NCBI RefSeq assembly: GCF_900113525.1 | Contig: NZ_FOPP01000003.1 | Span: 372,001-436,000, forward strand | Direction of reading: 5' to 3' | Source: Pedobacter insulae | GTDB lineage: Bacteria; Bacteroidota; Bacteroidia; Sphingobacteriales; Sphingobacteriaceae | DNA: 64,000 nucleotides | In this document: positions 8,030 to 16,756 of the stretch, piece by piece | Layout: the number at the start of each line of letters is the position of its first letter | Position numbering within the stretch: the stretch's first letter is position 1 | Notes under the pieces: model-generated | What the model was told of the DNA's origin: nothing | Database searches by the model: none | The model's input: the letters and a program-made list of their open reading frames with translations, nothing else | Program-made: the position numbers and the translations under genes

Positions 8030-8735
8030 TAACCGTTAAATCTGTAAATTTATAACCAACACCTCTTATGGAATGAAAATAGACCGGGTTCTTTTGATCA
8101 GGTTCAAAATATTTACGGAAGGTTAAAATAAAATTGTCAATGGTTCTGGTTGAGGGATAAACGTCATAATTCCAAACAGTTTCTAAAATTTGCTCACGGG
8201 AAACAGCCTCATTTTTACGTTCAATTAACAACTTTAAAAGCATAGTTTCCTTTTTAGTTAAAGGCACAACCACACCATCATCCTGTTTTAACTCAAAGGA
8301 ATTGAAATAGATTGTTTTATCACCAATTTTATACGAGTTTAACTCTTTCAAGTCATCGGGCTTAAGGCTACGTTTAACCAAAATCCCAACGCGTAGAATT
8401 AATTCTTCTAAATTAAATGGCTTAACTAGATAGTCATCTGCTCCTTTCTTAAGACCCATAACGCGATCTTCGCTTGTGTTTTTCGCAGTTAAAAACAAAA
8501 TCGGTACTTCAGTGTTTTCTAAGCGAATGGTTTCACATACCTGAAATCCATCCATTTCTGGCAACATTACATCTAAAATAATCAGGTTAAATCGTTCTTC
8601 CTTAAAAACTTTAAGTGCTGTTTTCCCATCCTTTACGGCATGAACTTTATAACCTTCTAATTCGAGGTTTAGTTTGATGGCATCCAACAAATGATCTTCG
8701 TCTTCAACCAAAAGTATTCTTAATTTTTGTGGCAT
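8022..8735 (-). CDS. OmpR-family response regulator
   Basis: 237 aa. The N-terminal receiver domain (1-120) has the acidic pocket EDED (11-14), phosphorylated Asp55 in LIILDVMLPEMDG, Thr83 and Lys105 in DYLVKPF. The C-terminal winged helix (about 140-232) contains LTKKETMLLKLLI and YPSTRTIDNFILTFRKYF, so it binds DNA. It pairs with the sensor kinase one base upstream. Both lie inside the heme operon, so control of heme genes is a reasonable guess, though the targets are unknown. Confidence 0.95.
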   Translation of the reverse strand: MPQKLRILLVEDEDHLLDAIKLNLELEGYKVHAVKDGKTALKVFKEERFNLIILDVMLPEMDGFQVCETIRLENTEVPILFLTAKNTSEDRVMGLKKGADDYLVKPFNLEELILRVGILVKRSLKPDDLKELNSYKIGDKTIYFNSFELKQDDGVVVPLTKKETMLLKLLIERKNEAVSREQILETVWNYDVYPSTRTIDNFILTFRKYFEPDQKNPVYFHSIRGVGYKFTDLTVNV

Positions 8736-8736
8736 A

Positions 8737-9603
8737 TCAATTAAATGTTACTTCAAAAATTGCACCTTGCGGTACGTTATCTTTAACGCTAATATCTGCG
8801 TCGTGGTTTTGTAATACTTCTTTAACAATAAACAAGCCAAGTCCCGTACCCTTAGATTTCCGAACATTTTCATCGCCAATGCGATAAAATTTATCAAAAA
8901 TTAACATTTTCTCCTCATCAGGAATGCCCAGACCTTTATCAGAAACCGTTAAAACCGCCTTGCCGCCAATTTGACAGAGTTCTACTGCAACTTCGGCACA
9001 CGGCCCCGAATATTTAACTGCATTTTCTACTAAGTTAGTCACTACAGATGATAGTGCAAATTTATCTCCTACAAGGTTAAGGCCCTCCTGTATATTTGTA
9101 TTGATTAATTGCTCGTTTCCACACGAATGAATCTGTAAACGATCTGTAATTTTAGTAACTAATTCAGAAAAGTCAAACTCTTCTTTTGGGAACGAGTAGG
9201 TTCGACTCTCAATTTTGGTCGCAAGTAGCATGTTTTCAACTAGGTCGTCGAGTCTTTCAATGTCCTTTAACGAATTATTTAACAGCGATGTTTGCATTTG
9301 TCGCTCTAAATCTCTTTTCACAATGGTTTGCAAGGATAGTTTAATGGCAGCTAAAGGAGATTTTAGTTCATGTGTAACAGAAAGCAAAAAATTTTGTTGC
9401 CGCTCGTGTAATTTATCTTCTTTCTTAATCGAGGCGTGAATAAAATAAGCTCCTACACCTAATAAAAAGATGAAAACCGCCCCTTCGCCAATCACCATTC
9501 CCATTCGTTGAGGCAGCACCCTAATGAGTTCTGTTCCCCACCAAAACATTTCTATTAGGGCATAGAGTAGGAGAAAATAAAATATCAAAAGCGACTTTTT
9601 CAT
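8737..9603 (-). CDS. Sensor histidine kinase with a minimal sensor region
   Basis: 288 aa. Two membrane helices (about 5-24 and 38-56) with only a short loop between them, so it has no extracytoplasmic sensor domain and probably senses within the membrane or through a partner. The kinase core is complete: phospho-acceptor His78 in SVTHELKSPL, N box NLVENAVKYSG, G1 box VSDKGLGIPDEE, F box FDKFYR and G2 box GTGLGLFIVKE. Its ATG overlaps the hemL stop codon (ATGA), so the two are probably translationally coupled. The response regulator follows after one base. Confidence 0.95.
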   Translation of the reverse strand: MKKSLLIFYFLLLYALIEMFWWGTELIRVLPQRMGMVIGEGAVFIFLLGVGAYFIHASIKKEDKLHERQQNFLLSVTHELKSPLAAIKLSLQTIVKRDLERQMQTSLLNNSLKDIERLDDLVENMLLATKIESRTYSFPKEEFDFSELVTKITDRLQIHSCGNEQLINTNIQEGLNLVGDKFALSSVVTNLVENAVKYSGPCAEVAVELCQIGGKAVLTVSDKGLGIPDEEKMLIFDKFYRIGDENVRKSKGTGLGLFIVKEVLQNHDADISVKDNVPQGAIFEVTFN

Positions 9604-10970
9604 TTCTTGAATACTAAATCTAAGGCGTCAAAAATAGCTCTTTTTGCTTTCTCAAGCTCTACTTTCGTATGCGCAGCAGAAACAAAACCTACTTCATAGC
9701 CTGAGGGCCCTAAATAAATTCCTCTATTTAAAAGCTCACGGTGCATTATTTTAAACTTCTCCATACTTGAAGCATCAATGGCTTCGGCTGTTTGAATTTT
9801 CTCTGCCTCAGTAAATGCAAACCAAAAGATCGAGCCTACCGAAAATACTTTAAACTTATAATTTCTTGCAGTTGCAAAACGCTGAATACTTTCCGCAAAT
9901 TCAAGCGTCTTAGCATTCAAATCTTTATAAAACCCAGACTTAGTTAATTCGGTTAATGTAGCGATACCTGCGGCCATAGCAACCGGATTTCCCGATAGCG
10001 TTCCTGCCTGGTAGACTCCTCCATCAGGAGATATATGTCCCATTATTTCGGCCGAGGAACCATACATCCCTACAGGCAAGCCACCGCCAATTATTTTCCC
10101 ATAGGTTAATATATCAGGCTTAATACCATAATATGCAGCAGCGCCTTCCAAGCCTACTCTAAAACCTGTAATTACTTCATCAAAAATAAGGAGGGCACCA
10201 TTTTCGGTACAGGCAGCCCTTAAAAACTCGATATAATCTTGATCTTGGATAAGCAATCCGTTATTTGCCGGGATTCCTTCAATAATTACTGCGGCGATTT
10301 GATCTTTAAATTGTTGGAAAGCCTGCGTAATCGCAGCTTTATCATGTAGGGCAATAACAATTGTTTCTTCGGCAAAAGATTTTGGAACACCTGCCGAGGA
10401 AGTTTCGCCAAAAGTAACCAACCCCGATCCGGCCTTTACTAACAATGAATCACTATGACCGTGATAGCAACCTTCGAATTTGATGATTTTATCACGTTTA
10501 GTGTAACCTCTTGCTAGTCGAATGGCCGACATTACCGCTTCGGTACCAGAACTGGTAAAACGTATTTTTTCAACGTATTTATTATGTTTAATGATCAGCT
10601 CCGCCAATTCGTTCTCAAGTGCTGTTGGCGCACCAAAACTCATTCCGTTTTGCATCACATCTATAACCTTTTCCCTTATTTTTGAATTGTTATGTCCTAA
10701 GATAAGTGGCCCCCAGCTGGCACAAAAATCTATAAATTGGTTTCCATCAGCATCCCAAATGAAACAACCATCTCCCTTTTGGATAAAAAGCGGTGTTCCA
10801 TAAACAGATTTAAACGCACGAACAGGCGAATTTACCCCTCCTGGAAAAAAAGTTTTCGATTTCTCGTATAATTCTGCAGATTTTGCACGGCTAATATCCG
10901 GCTTACTACTCGAATTTACCGGCATTTCCTCTTCGTTTCCTGAAAATATTTTTTTTATTGATTCTAACAT
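9600..10970 (-). CDS. hemL: Glutamate-1-semialdehyde 2,1-aminomutase
   Basis: 456 aa. A PLP enzyme that converts glutamate-1-semialdehyde to 5-aminolevulinate in the C5 route to heme. Seen: FFPGGVNSPVRAF, the cofactor loop TSSGTEAVMSAIRLAR (139-154), the Asp-containing FDEVITGFRVG (263-273) and the Schiff-base Lys292 in DILTYGKIIGGGLPVG. About 25 extra residues precede the usual N-terminus. The gene lies downstream of hemB across a 99-bp gap that holds an inverted heptamer array; the sensor kinase overlaps its stop by 4 bp. Confidence 0.97.
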   Translation of the reverse strand: MLESIKKIFSGNEEEMPVNSSSKPDISRAKSAELYEKSKTFFPGGVNSPVRAFKSVYGTPLFIQKGDGCFIWDADGNQFIDFCASWGPLILGHNNSKIREKVIDVMQNGMSFGAPTALENELAELIIKHNKYVEKIRFTSSGTEAVMSAIRLARGYTKRDKIIKFEGCYHGHSDSLLVKAGSGLVTFGETSSAGVPKSFAEETIVIALHDKAAITQAFQQFKDQIAAVIIEGIPANNGLLIQDQDYIEFLRAACTENGALLIFDEVITGFRVGLEGAAAYYGIKPDILTYGKIIGGGLPVGMYGSSAEIMGHISPDGGVYQAGTLSGNPVAMAAGIATLTELTKSGFYKDLNAKTLEFAESIQRFATARNYKFKVFSVGSIFWFAFTEAEKIQTAEAIDASSMEKFKIMHRELLNRGIYLGPSGYEVGFVSAAHTKVELEKAKRAIFDALDLVFKK

Positions 10971-10978
10971 TTCTTTTT

Positions 10979-11059
10979 AAGCTAAAAGATAAAAGGCCAC
11001 AGCAAAAAGCTCAAAGCCATGCGCCAAATTTGGTGCTTTAGCCTTTTTGCTTTAAGCTT
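10979..11059. repeat. Inverted array of 7-nt units between hemB and hemL
   Basis: The left arm has units beginning AAG at exact 7-base steps (10979, 10986, 10993, 11007, 11014) with CAG at 11000 and GCG at 11021. The right arm has CTT at 11036, 11043, 11050 and 11057, also 7 bases apart, which is the same unit in the opposite orientation. The arms can fold on each other into a long imperfect hairpin. The element fills nearly the whole gap between hemB and hemL on the minus strand and could affect mRNA stability or read-through. Compare the array at 56739-56844. Confidence 0.7.
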
Positions 11060-11069
11060 TTAACTCAAA

Positions 11070-12035
11070 TTACATCCAATTATTCTCTACAATATCTCTT
11101 ATATGATAGGTAGTGATGATACTTGCTCCTGCTCTTGCAAAGGCATGCATTGTTTCCATTACCACTTTTTGTTCATCTATCCATCCTCTCTGTGCTGCAG
11201 CCTTGATCATCGAATACTCTCCAGATACATTGTAGCAGGCAATTGGCAGGTCGGTATTTTGTTTTAATTTACTAATAATATCCAAATAAGCCAAGGCAGG
11301 CTTAACCATTAACACATCAGCTCCCTCTCCTTCGTCAAGTCTTGCCTCACGAATAGCTTCGGTGCTATTTCTAAAATCCATTTGATATGTTTTTCTGTCC
11401 CCCTTATTAGGCGCACAGTCGGCCGCTTCCCTAAAAGGACCGTAATAAGCTGAGGCAAATTTGGTGGCATGAGACATAATTGCGGTATTTACAAAATCAT
11501 GTTGGTCCAATTGGCGTCTAATTGCTGATACTCTGCCATCCATCATATCAGAAGGCGCCAACATGTCTGCACCAGCTGCTGCGTGATTCAAGGCCATTTT
11601 TGCAATTAAATCTACCGATAAGTCATTTTGAATATAATCATCTTTGATAATGCCACAGTGACCGTGTGTGGTATAAGAACAAACGCAAACGTCAGTAACC
11701 ACATATAAATCGTCGCCAAAATTCTTCTTCAAGGCTTTAACTGCAACTGGTACTAATGAATTTGGATCATATGCAGCATGTGCATCATCACTTTTCTCAT
11801 CTCCCACTCCGAAAAGCATAATTTTATTTACGCCTAACTTTATTCCTTTTTCTACATCCTTTAATAAGTTATCAGTAGAAAAATGATGAATCCCAGGCAT
11901 GGCCTCTATAGGCTTTTTAACTCCGGATCCAGGTACTACAAAATAGGGATAGATAAACATATCTTTCGATATTCGGGTTTCGGCGATCATCTCCCTCACG
12001 ACAGGATTTTTTCTTAACCTTCTTGGTCTCTGCAT
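11070..12035 (-). CDS. hemB: Porphobilinogen synthase (delta-aminolevulinate dehydratase)
   Basis: 321 aa. Condenses two 5-aminolevulinate molecules to porphobilinogen. Active-site Lys192 (SHATKFASAYYGPFR) and Lys245 (GADVLMVKPALAY) are both present. The cysteines of DVCVCSYTTHGHCG (Cys117, Cys119, Cys127) mark the zinc-dependent type rather than the magnesium type with acidic residues. It sits 32 bp downstream of hemCD and upstream of hemL. Confidence 0.97.
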   Translation of the reverse strand: MQRPRRLRKNPVVREMIAETRISKDMFIYPYFVVPGSGVKKPIEAMPGIHHFSTDNLLKDVEKGIKLGVNKIMLFGVGDEKSDDAHAAYDPNSLVPVAVKALKKNFGDDLYVVTDVCVCSYTTHGHCGIIKDDYIQNDLSVDLIAKMALNHAAAGADMLAPSDMMDGRVSAIRRQLDQHDFVNTAIMSHATKFASAYYGPFREAADCAPNKGDRKTYQMDFRNSTEAIREARLDEGEGADVLMVKPALAYLDIISKLKQNTDLPIACYNVSGEYSMIKAAAQRGWIDEQKVVMETMHAFARAGASIITTYHIRDIVENNWM

Positions 12036-12067
12036 AATGTTACGAGTTGTGGGTTCTGTATTGTGTT

Positions 12068-13639
12068 TTATATTCCAAAAACAGCTTCCGCAAGCCCAAT
12101 TTCATCGGGTGAATACGGTAAACTATAGCTTACGCCCATTTCTTCAAATTTCTTCCCGGTAGAATTTCCAATAGCGATCACTTTTTGCCCAGGTTCTAAC
12201 AAATTAGCCGCAAAATAAGCATCAACGTTTGAAGGGCTTGTAAAAATTAACACATCAGCAGCTGTACCATCGATATTGTCTTCCGTTACTGTTTCGTAAA
12301 TAGGTAAGTCTATAACTTTAGTGTCGGCACCTAATGATTTTTGAATACTCAATAACGAATCTTGTGCTCGAGGAAACATTACTGTTTCATTTTTCACCAA
12401 CTTAGCAAACTCTTCCGCTACCTCGGTAATATCTCCGCTCTCTCCTACAAAATCTGCCAGGTGTCCAAATTTTCTCAGCGTATCTTCAGATCCCCTTCCA
12501 ACCACGCCAAATTTTACCTTTTTTGCCAAAAGAGGTTTAAGCTTAAAGAAATATTCCACACCATTTCTACTACTAAAGAAAATCCAGTCTATATTTTTTA
12601 AATAAAAGGGATCCAAAATATTTACAATAGGAAACGTCCGTATCAGCGATCTTCCATCTATTTCTATTTGATGTTTTTCTAAGGCTTTTCTGAAATAACT
12701 GTGTTCTCCGATTTCTCTCGAAATGAAGACTTTAGCAGGCATTTTTCTTCCTTTATCAAATTTAGCTACGATTCTTTCTGCTAAACCCTCAGTAGTTGGT
12801 GTTCTTAAAAACAATCGATCGGGAAAGTGCTCATCTGTTTCTGCTTTGGAAGTCCATACTTCGAAAAGATCATTTTCTTTTTTGCAGTAGCATCCGAGTG
12901 GCATATGACATCCACCTTCGAATAAATTTAGCACCTTACGCTCCACTGCAATTTCTTCTGCTGTAACCTGATGATTTAAAGCTTGTAAAGCCGTAAAAAG
13001 CTCATCATCGTTTTCCCGGATCTGAAAAGCTAGTGCTCCTTGTGCTGGTGCCGGAACAAGCTCGGTCGTGTCTACAACTTCAACATGGAATTCGGATAGA
13101 TCTATATTTAACCTATTAACACCTGCTTTTGCAAGTAAAATAGCATCGTAATCTTCATCACGTAATTTCTGAATGCGTGTAGGAACATTTCCACGTAGAT
13201 CTTCGATATTGAGGTCAGGTCTTAAAGCTAGTAATTGAGCTTTACGGCGGTTAGATGATGTTCCTACCATTGCTCCTTTTTTTAAAGACAGTCTTTGGCT
13301 TATTTCAACACAATCTTTAAGGATCAGCAATAACTCTGATGGATCTTCACGTTCGCTAACAGCAGCAATAATTAGTCCCGGCGGGTTTGTTGTGGGTAAA
13401 TCTTTATGGGAATGAACAGCAATATCGATGGAGCCATTCAACAATTCTTCTTCCAACTCCTTAGTAAAAAAACCTTTACCCTCAAGTTTATCTAAGCGAA
13501 GGTTCAATATTTTATCGCCTTGCGTTTTAATGATTTTTAGTTCTGCATCAAGTCCTATTTCTGCTAACCTATCTTTCGTATAGTTAGCCTGCCATAATGC
13601 TAAATCGCTTCCGCGCGTACCAATAATTATCTTTTTCAC
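12068..13639 (-). CDS. hemC: HemC-HemD fusion: porphobilinogen deaminase plus uroporphyrinogen-III synthase
   Basis: 523 aa, starting at GTG. Residues 1-300 are porphobilinogen deaminase: IIIGTRGSDLALWQ, catalytic Asp80 in HSHKDLPT, the TSSNRRKAQL arginine cluster and Cys244 in EGGCHMPLGCY, which carries the dipyrromethane cofactor. From about residue 304 (PAKVFISREIG) to the end is a uroporphyrinogen-III synthase-like domain with IFFSSRNGVEYFF and VLIFTSPSNVDAYF. One polypeptide would therefore turn porphobilinogen into uroporphyrinogen III without release of hydroxymethylbilane. No ATG is available near the start. A -7 motif (TAAATTTG, minus strand, 13657-13664) lies 17 nt before the GTG. 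Confidence 0.93.
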   Translation of the reverse strand: MKKIIIGTRGSDLALWQANYTKDRLAEIGLDAELKIIKTQGDKILNLRLDKLEGKGFFTKELEEELLNGSIDIAVHSHKDLPTTNPPGLIIAAVSEREDPSELLLILKDCVEISQRLSLKKGAMVGTSSNRRKAQLLALRPDLNIEDLRGNVPTRIQKLRDEDYDAILLAKAGVNRLNIDLSEFHVEVVDTTELVPAPAQGALAFQIRENDDELFTALQALNHQVTAEEIAVERKVLNLFEGGCHMPLGCYCKKENDLFEVWTSKAETDEHFPDRLFLRTPTTEGLAERIVAKFDKGRKMPAKVFISREIGEHSYFRKALEKHQIEIDGRSLIRTFPIVNILDPFYLKNIDWIFFSSRNGVEYFFKLKPLLAKKVKFGVVGRGSEDTLRKFGHLADFVGESGDITEVAEEFAKLVKNETVMFPRAQDSLLSIQKSLGADTKVIDLPIYETVTEDNIDGTAADVLIFTSPSNVDAYFAANLLEPGQKVIAIGNSTGKKFEEMGVSYSLPYSPDEIGLAEAVFGI

Positions 13640-13740
13640 CTTAAGTAGTTTTTCGACAAATTTAATGATTTTTTTTAAAGGATCTTAGGTATGAACGTTT
13701 GCGAAAAATCTTATCATCGCCAAGCGCCCAACGGTTAACG

Positions 13741-14967
13741 TTAGCTATTTTTTACAAGTATTTCCTTCGCCATAACCATAGGAACACTAATGCATTTTTT
13801 CTCCATATAGTCCATCACCCTCTCTAATACAGCTCTGGAATTATCATCCAGGGTATTAATCTCTTCAGCAAAAACGCCATTAATTGCAGTATGTTTGATT
13901 TCCTTTATTTTCTTAGGAACGTCACTCATAGCGATCTCAATTTTGCGCTGTCTCAATACCAATTCGAAGTCTTTGATATTGGCATCAATGATATGTTCTG
14001 CGTGAACAAGTTCATCATAACGCTCCTGAATATTTTTACGGGCAATTTCTTTTAAAGATTCTACTTCGATATAATGTACTGGAAAATTTCGGATAACCTT
14101 TGCATCAGTATCGTTTGGAATTGCTAAATCTACGATTACCTTTTTACCAGTTTCATTGTTCAGCAATTTAGCATAAACTTCTTCTGTGATAATGGGCTCC
14201 ACCGAGCTCGTACAAGTTATGATTACATCAAAGCCTTTGTCGAAACTTTGCAGATCAGCCAATGGATACGCTTTACCATTCAAGCTTTTAGCTAAGCATT
14301 CGGCTTTTTCTAAAGTTCTGTTGAAAACAGAAAAATTAGCATACTTATGCTTTTTTAGATATTGAGCGATATTTCTGTTAGTTTCTCCGGCTCCGATAAT
14401 CAGTAGCCTGGAATTAGCGCTCATGTTTAATTGGCGGAGCTTACGGTAAGCCAAAGAAACTATTGATACAGGGTTTTTTGAAATATTGGTATGCGTGTAG
14501 ACTTCTTTAGCTGTTTTAACAACCCTATTCATAATCATCCGCATATAATCACCCGTAAATCCTGCAATTCTACATGCTTCATAGGCTTTGCGTACCTGAG
14601 CTAAGATTTCCTTTTCCCCTACAACTAAACTTTCTAAAGAACAAGAAGTACGAAGCAAATGATTAAAGGCCTCACCTTTCTCATAAGTAGATACATTCTC
14701 AACAAACTGATCCATGTACTCTGCTGGGAGGCCCATATCTAAAACTGTCAAAAAATGTGTGATAAAAGCTTTATCTACTACATCAACAGAAGTAAAAATG
14801 AATTCCACCCGGTTACAAGTACCAACGTAAAATATTTCCTTAATATTTAACTTTGATTGAATATTCCTCAACCTATCATCCAGCGTCTGATCACATATCA
14901 CTAATTTACCTAATGCTTTTAGATCAATTTGCTTATGTGTAAATGCAATAATTTTTAAATATTCCAA
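13741..14967 (-). CDS. hemA: Glutamyl-tRNA reductase
   Basis: 408 aa. First committed step of C5 heme synthesis: reduces Glu-tRNA(Glu) with NADPH to glutamate-1-semialdehyde. Catalytic Cys51 is in YVGTCNRVEF; the NADPH site shows LLIIGAGETNRNIAQYL; the family signature around HLLRTSCSLESLVVGEKEILAQVR is intact. The start codon is TTG (14967); there is no ATG upstream in frame and the N-terminus MEYLKIIAFTH fits the family. It is the first gene of the heme cluster. A promoter-like -7 box lies at 14998-15005. Confidence 0.96.
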   Translation of the reverse strand: MEYLKIIAFTHKQIDLKALGKLVICDQTLDDRLRNIQSKLNIKEIFYVGTCNRVEFIFTSVDVVDKAFITHFLTVLDMGLPAEYMDQFVENVSTYEKGEAFNHLLRTSCSLESLVVGEKEILAQVRKAYEACRIAGFTGDYMRMIMNRVVKTAKEVYTHTNISKNPVSIVSLAYRKLRQLNMSANSRLLIIGAGETNRNIAQYLKKHKYANFSVFNRTLEKAECLAKSLNGKAYPLADLQSFDKGFDVIITCTSSVEPIITEEVYAKLLNNETGKKVIVDLAIPNDTDAKVIRNFPVHYIEVESLKEIARKNIQERYDELVHAEHIIDANIKDFELVLRQRKIEIAMSDVPKKIKEIKHTAINGVFAEEINTLDDNSRAVLERVMDYMEKKCISVPMVMAKEILVKNS

Positions 14968-14997
14968 AATGGGTACAGCCTATTATTTTTTGCGTAA

Positions 14998-15005
14998 CAA
15001 AAGTA
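14998..15005 (-). promoter_or_regulatory. Candidate -7 box for hemA
   Basis: TACTTTTG on the minus strand fits the Bacteroidota -7 consensus TAnnTTTG and would start transcription about 25 nt before the hemA TTG. No clear TTG -33 element at the right distance, so moderate support only. Confidence 0.4.
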
Positions 15006-15183
15006 ACAACGCGGGTTCATATCACTGTCATTACCCTGTAATTTAGGCTAATTTAGAAAGATTTTAAATTAATGCTGTTTTAGTAAAGTAATTGCTTTAC
15101 AGCATACTAGAACAATTTCAAGTTATAAATTTACCGTATAAGTGTTATATTTATCTTTAACTAAAGATTTACAGATCAATAAA

Positions 15184-15921
15184 ATGTCGACCCAATTTTT
15201 AACAGCTGCTGCTTTTACGGATAAACTGGCCACCTATCAGTCGGATGAAGAACTAAAGAAGATTCAGCGCTATTTTAAGTCGGACGAGGGCCAATACGGG
15301 GAAGGTGATGAATTTATGGGGGTAAAAATGGGGCTGGTGTTTCAAACGGCGAAAGAATTTATAGATATGCCGGTAGCGGAATTGGAAAAAATGCTTGAAA
15401 GTCCAATCCACGAAATCCGAACGGGAGCGGTTAGCATAATGGATAAGGCATCTAGGGACAAAAAAATAAGCCCAGAACGTTTAAAAGATTTATTTGCGCT
15501 ATATATCCGCAGGCATGACCGTATAAATAATTGGGATTTGGTTGATTTGGGCTGTTTATATATGACTGGAAGCTATTTATTTGACAAACCAAGAACTATA
15601 CTCTATGAGCTAGCGAAGTCTAACTCTATTTGGGAGAGGCGAACCGCTATTTTGGGAACTTGTTTTTTCATTAAAAAGGGAGATGTAAAAGACACTTTTG
15701 CTCTTGCAGAGATTTTATTAGAAGACAAAGAAGATTTAATTCATAAAGGCGTTGGCTGGATGTTACGATTTGCAGGCGATAAGGACAAATTTCGTTTGCT
15801 AGCTTTTTTAGACGCCTTTGCGGCAACGATGCCTAGAACCATGCTAAGATATACAATAGAAAAACTACCTAAGGAACAACGTAAATATTATTTGAGCTTA
15901 AAAAAACTAAGATCAAAGTGA
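15184..15921 (+). CDS. AlkD-like DNA alkylation repair protein
   Basis: 245 aa from ATG 15184. An all-helical HEAT-like repeat protein of the AlkC/AlkD group, DNA glycosylases that remove alkylated bases. Family residues are visible in NNWDLVDLGCLYM (Trp and Asp of the active site), IWERRTAILGTCFFI (Trp-Glu-Arg-Arg) and the final HKGVGWMLRFAGDKD segment. The first 14 codons upstream begin with TTG and are not needed. It runs divergently from hemA and is followed by the YjbR-like gene after 14 bp. Confidence 0.9.
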   Translation: MSTQFLTAAAFTDKLATYQSDEELKKIQRYFKSDEGQYGEGDEFMGVKMGLVFQTAKEFIDMPVAELEKMLESPIHEIRTGAVSIMDKASRDKKISPERLKDLFALYIRRHDRINNWDLVDLGCLYMTGSYLFDKPRTILYELAKSNSIWERRTAILGTCFFIKKGDVKDTFALAEILLEDKEDLIHKGVGWMLRFAGDKDKFRLLAFLDAFAATMPRTMLRYTIEKLPKEQRKYYLSLKKLRSK

Positions 15922-15935
15922 CTAACTCCTGAAGA

Positions 15936-16289
15936 ATGATCCAATTAAAAGAATTTAAAGTGTTGGCTTTGAGCTTTCCTGAAACAGAAGAACATAAGCA
16001 CTTTGAGAACATTGCATTTAAGGTTTCAAAAAAGATTTTTGTTACACTGAACGAGCAAAAGAATCAAGCCTGCATTAAATTGTCGCTAGTAGATCAGGAT
16101 GTTTTTGCTATCGCAGGAAAACCAAGTATTTACCCAGTTCCAAATAAGTGGGGCAAACAAGGATGGACCATTATAGAACTGGACAAAATGGAGTATGACT
16201 TGTTGACAGACGCACTAACAACAGCGTTTTGTACGGTTGCACCAAAAAGATTAGCAGAACCTTATCTCAAAAACCTAAACAACATATAA
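15936..16289 (+). CDS. MmcQ/YjbR-family protein
   Basis: 117 aa, the size of the YjbR (DUF419) family, whose members have a small DNA-binding-like fold of poorly known function. Typical features: the opening helix LKEFKVLALSFPETEEHKHFENIAFKV, then KIFVTLNE, the CIKLS strand, and the GWTIIELDKMEYDLLTDALTTAF helix. Its stop overlaps the next start (TAATG), and it lies just behind the AlkD-like gene, which hints at a shared repair or stress role. Confidence 0.85.
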   Translation: MIQLKEFKVLALSFPETEEHKHFENIAFKVSKKIFVTLNEQKNQACIKLSLVDQDVFAIAGKPSIYPVPNKWGKQGWTIIELDKMEYDLLTDALTTAFCTVAPKRLAEPYLKNLNNI

Positions 16290-16756
16290 TGAAGAATCTA
16301 GCTTTTAACACCCTCAAATTTGGGGTATTGGTTGGTACGTTTGATATACTAGCGGCACTGGTTCAGTATTACCTTAAAACCCAGAAGAATCCCATTACAG
16401 TATTAAATTTTATTGCAAGCGGAGTTTTTGGGAAAGAAGCTTTTTCTGGTGGAAACAAAATGGCTGCATTTGGACTGTTGTTTCATTATCTTATTGCATT
16501 AGGTTTCACCTTACTGTTTTTTGTACTATATCCTAAGTTAAAAGCGCTCATTCAAAATAAATTCTTTTTAGGGTCCCTTTATGGCCTATTTATTTGGCTA
16601 ACGATGCAATTTGTAATCGTGCCCTTATCACGTGCACCCATTATGAAACTTAAAGTTGAAGGCGCAATAACCGCAATCTTAATATTAATAGTGTGCATTG
16701 GAATACCGCTTTCACTTTATGCAGGAACCGTTATACCTAACCGTAAAAATAACTAA
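16289..16756 (+). CDS. Four-helix integral membrane protein
   Basis: 155 aa from the ATG that overlaps the previous stop codon (TAATG). Four hydrophobic segments are visible: FGVLVGTFDILAALVQYYL, FGLLFHYLIALGFTLLFFVLY, GSLYGLFIWLTMQFVIVPL and ITAILILIVCIGIPLSLYAG. It resembles the DUF1440/YagU-like membrane proteins, but I am not sure of the family. Overlap with the YjbR-like gene suggests co-translation. Function unknown. Confidence 0.75.
   Translation: MKNLAFNTLKFGVLVGTFDILAALVQYYLKTQKNPITVLNFIASGVFGKEAFSGGNKMAAFGLLFHYLIALGFTLLFFVLYPKLKALIQNKFFLGSLYGLFIWLTMQFVIVPLSRAPIMKLKVEGAITAILILIVCIGIPLSLYAGTVIPNRKNN

Noticed and set aside
10979..11059. CRISPR-like array
   Set aside because: The units are only 7 nt, without spacers or cas genes, and are arranged as inverted arms.
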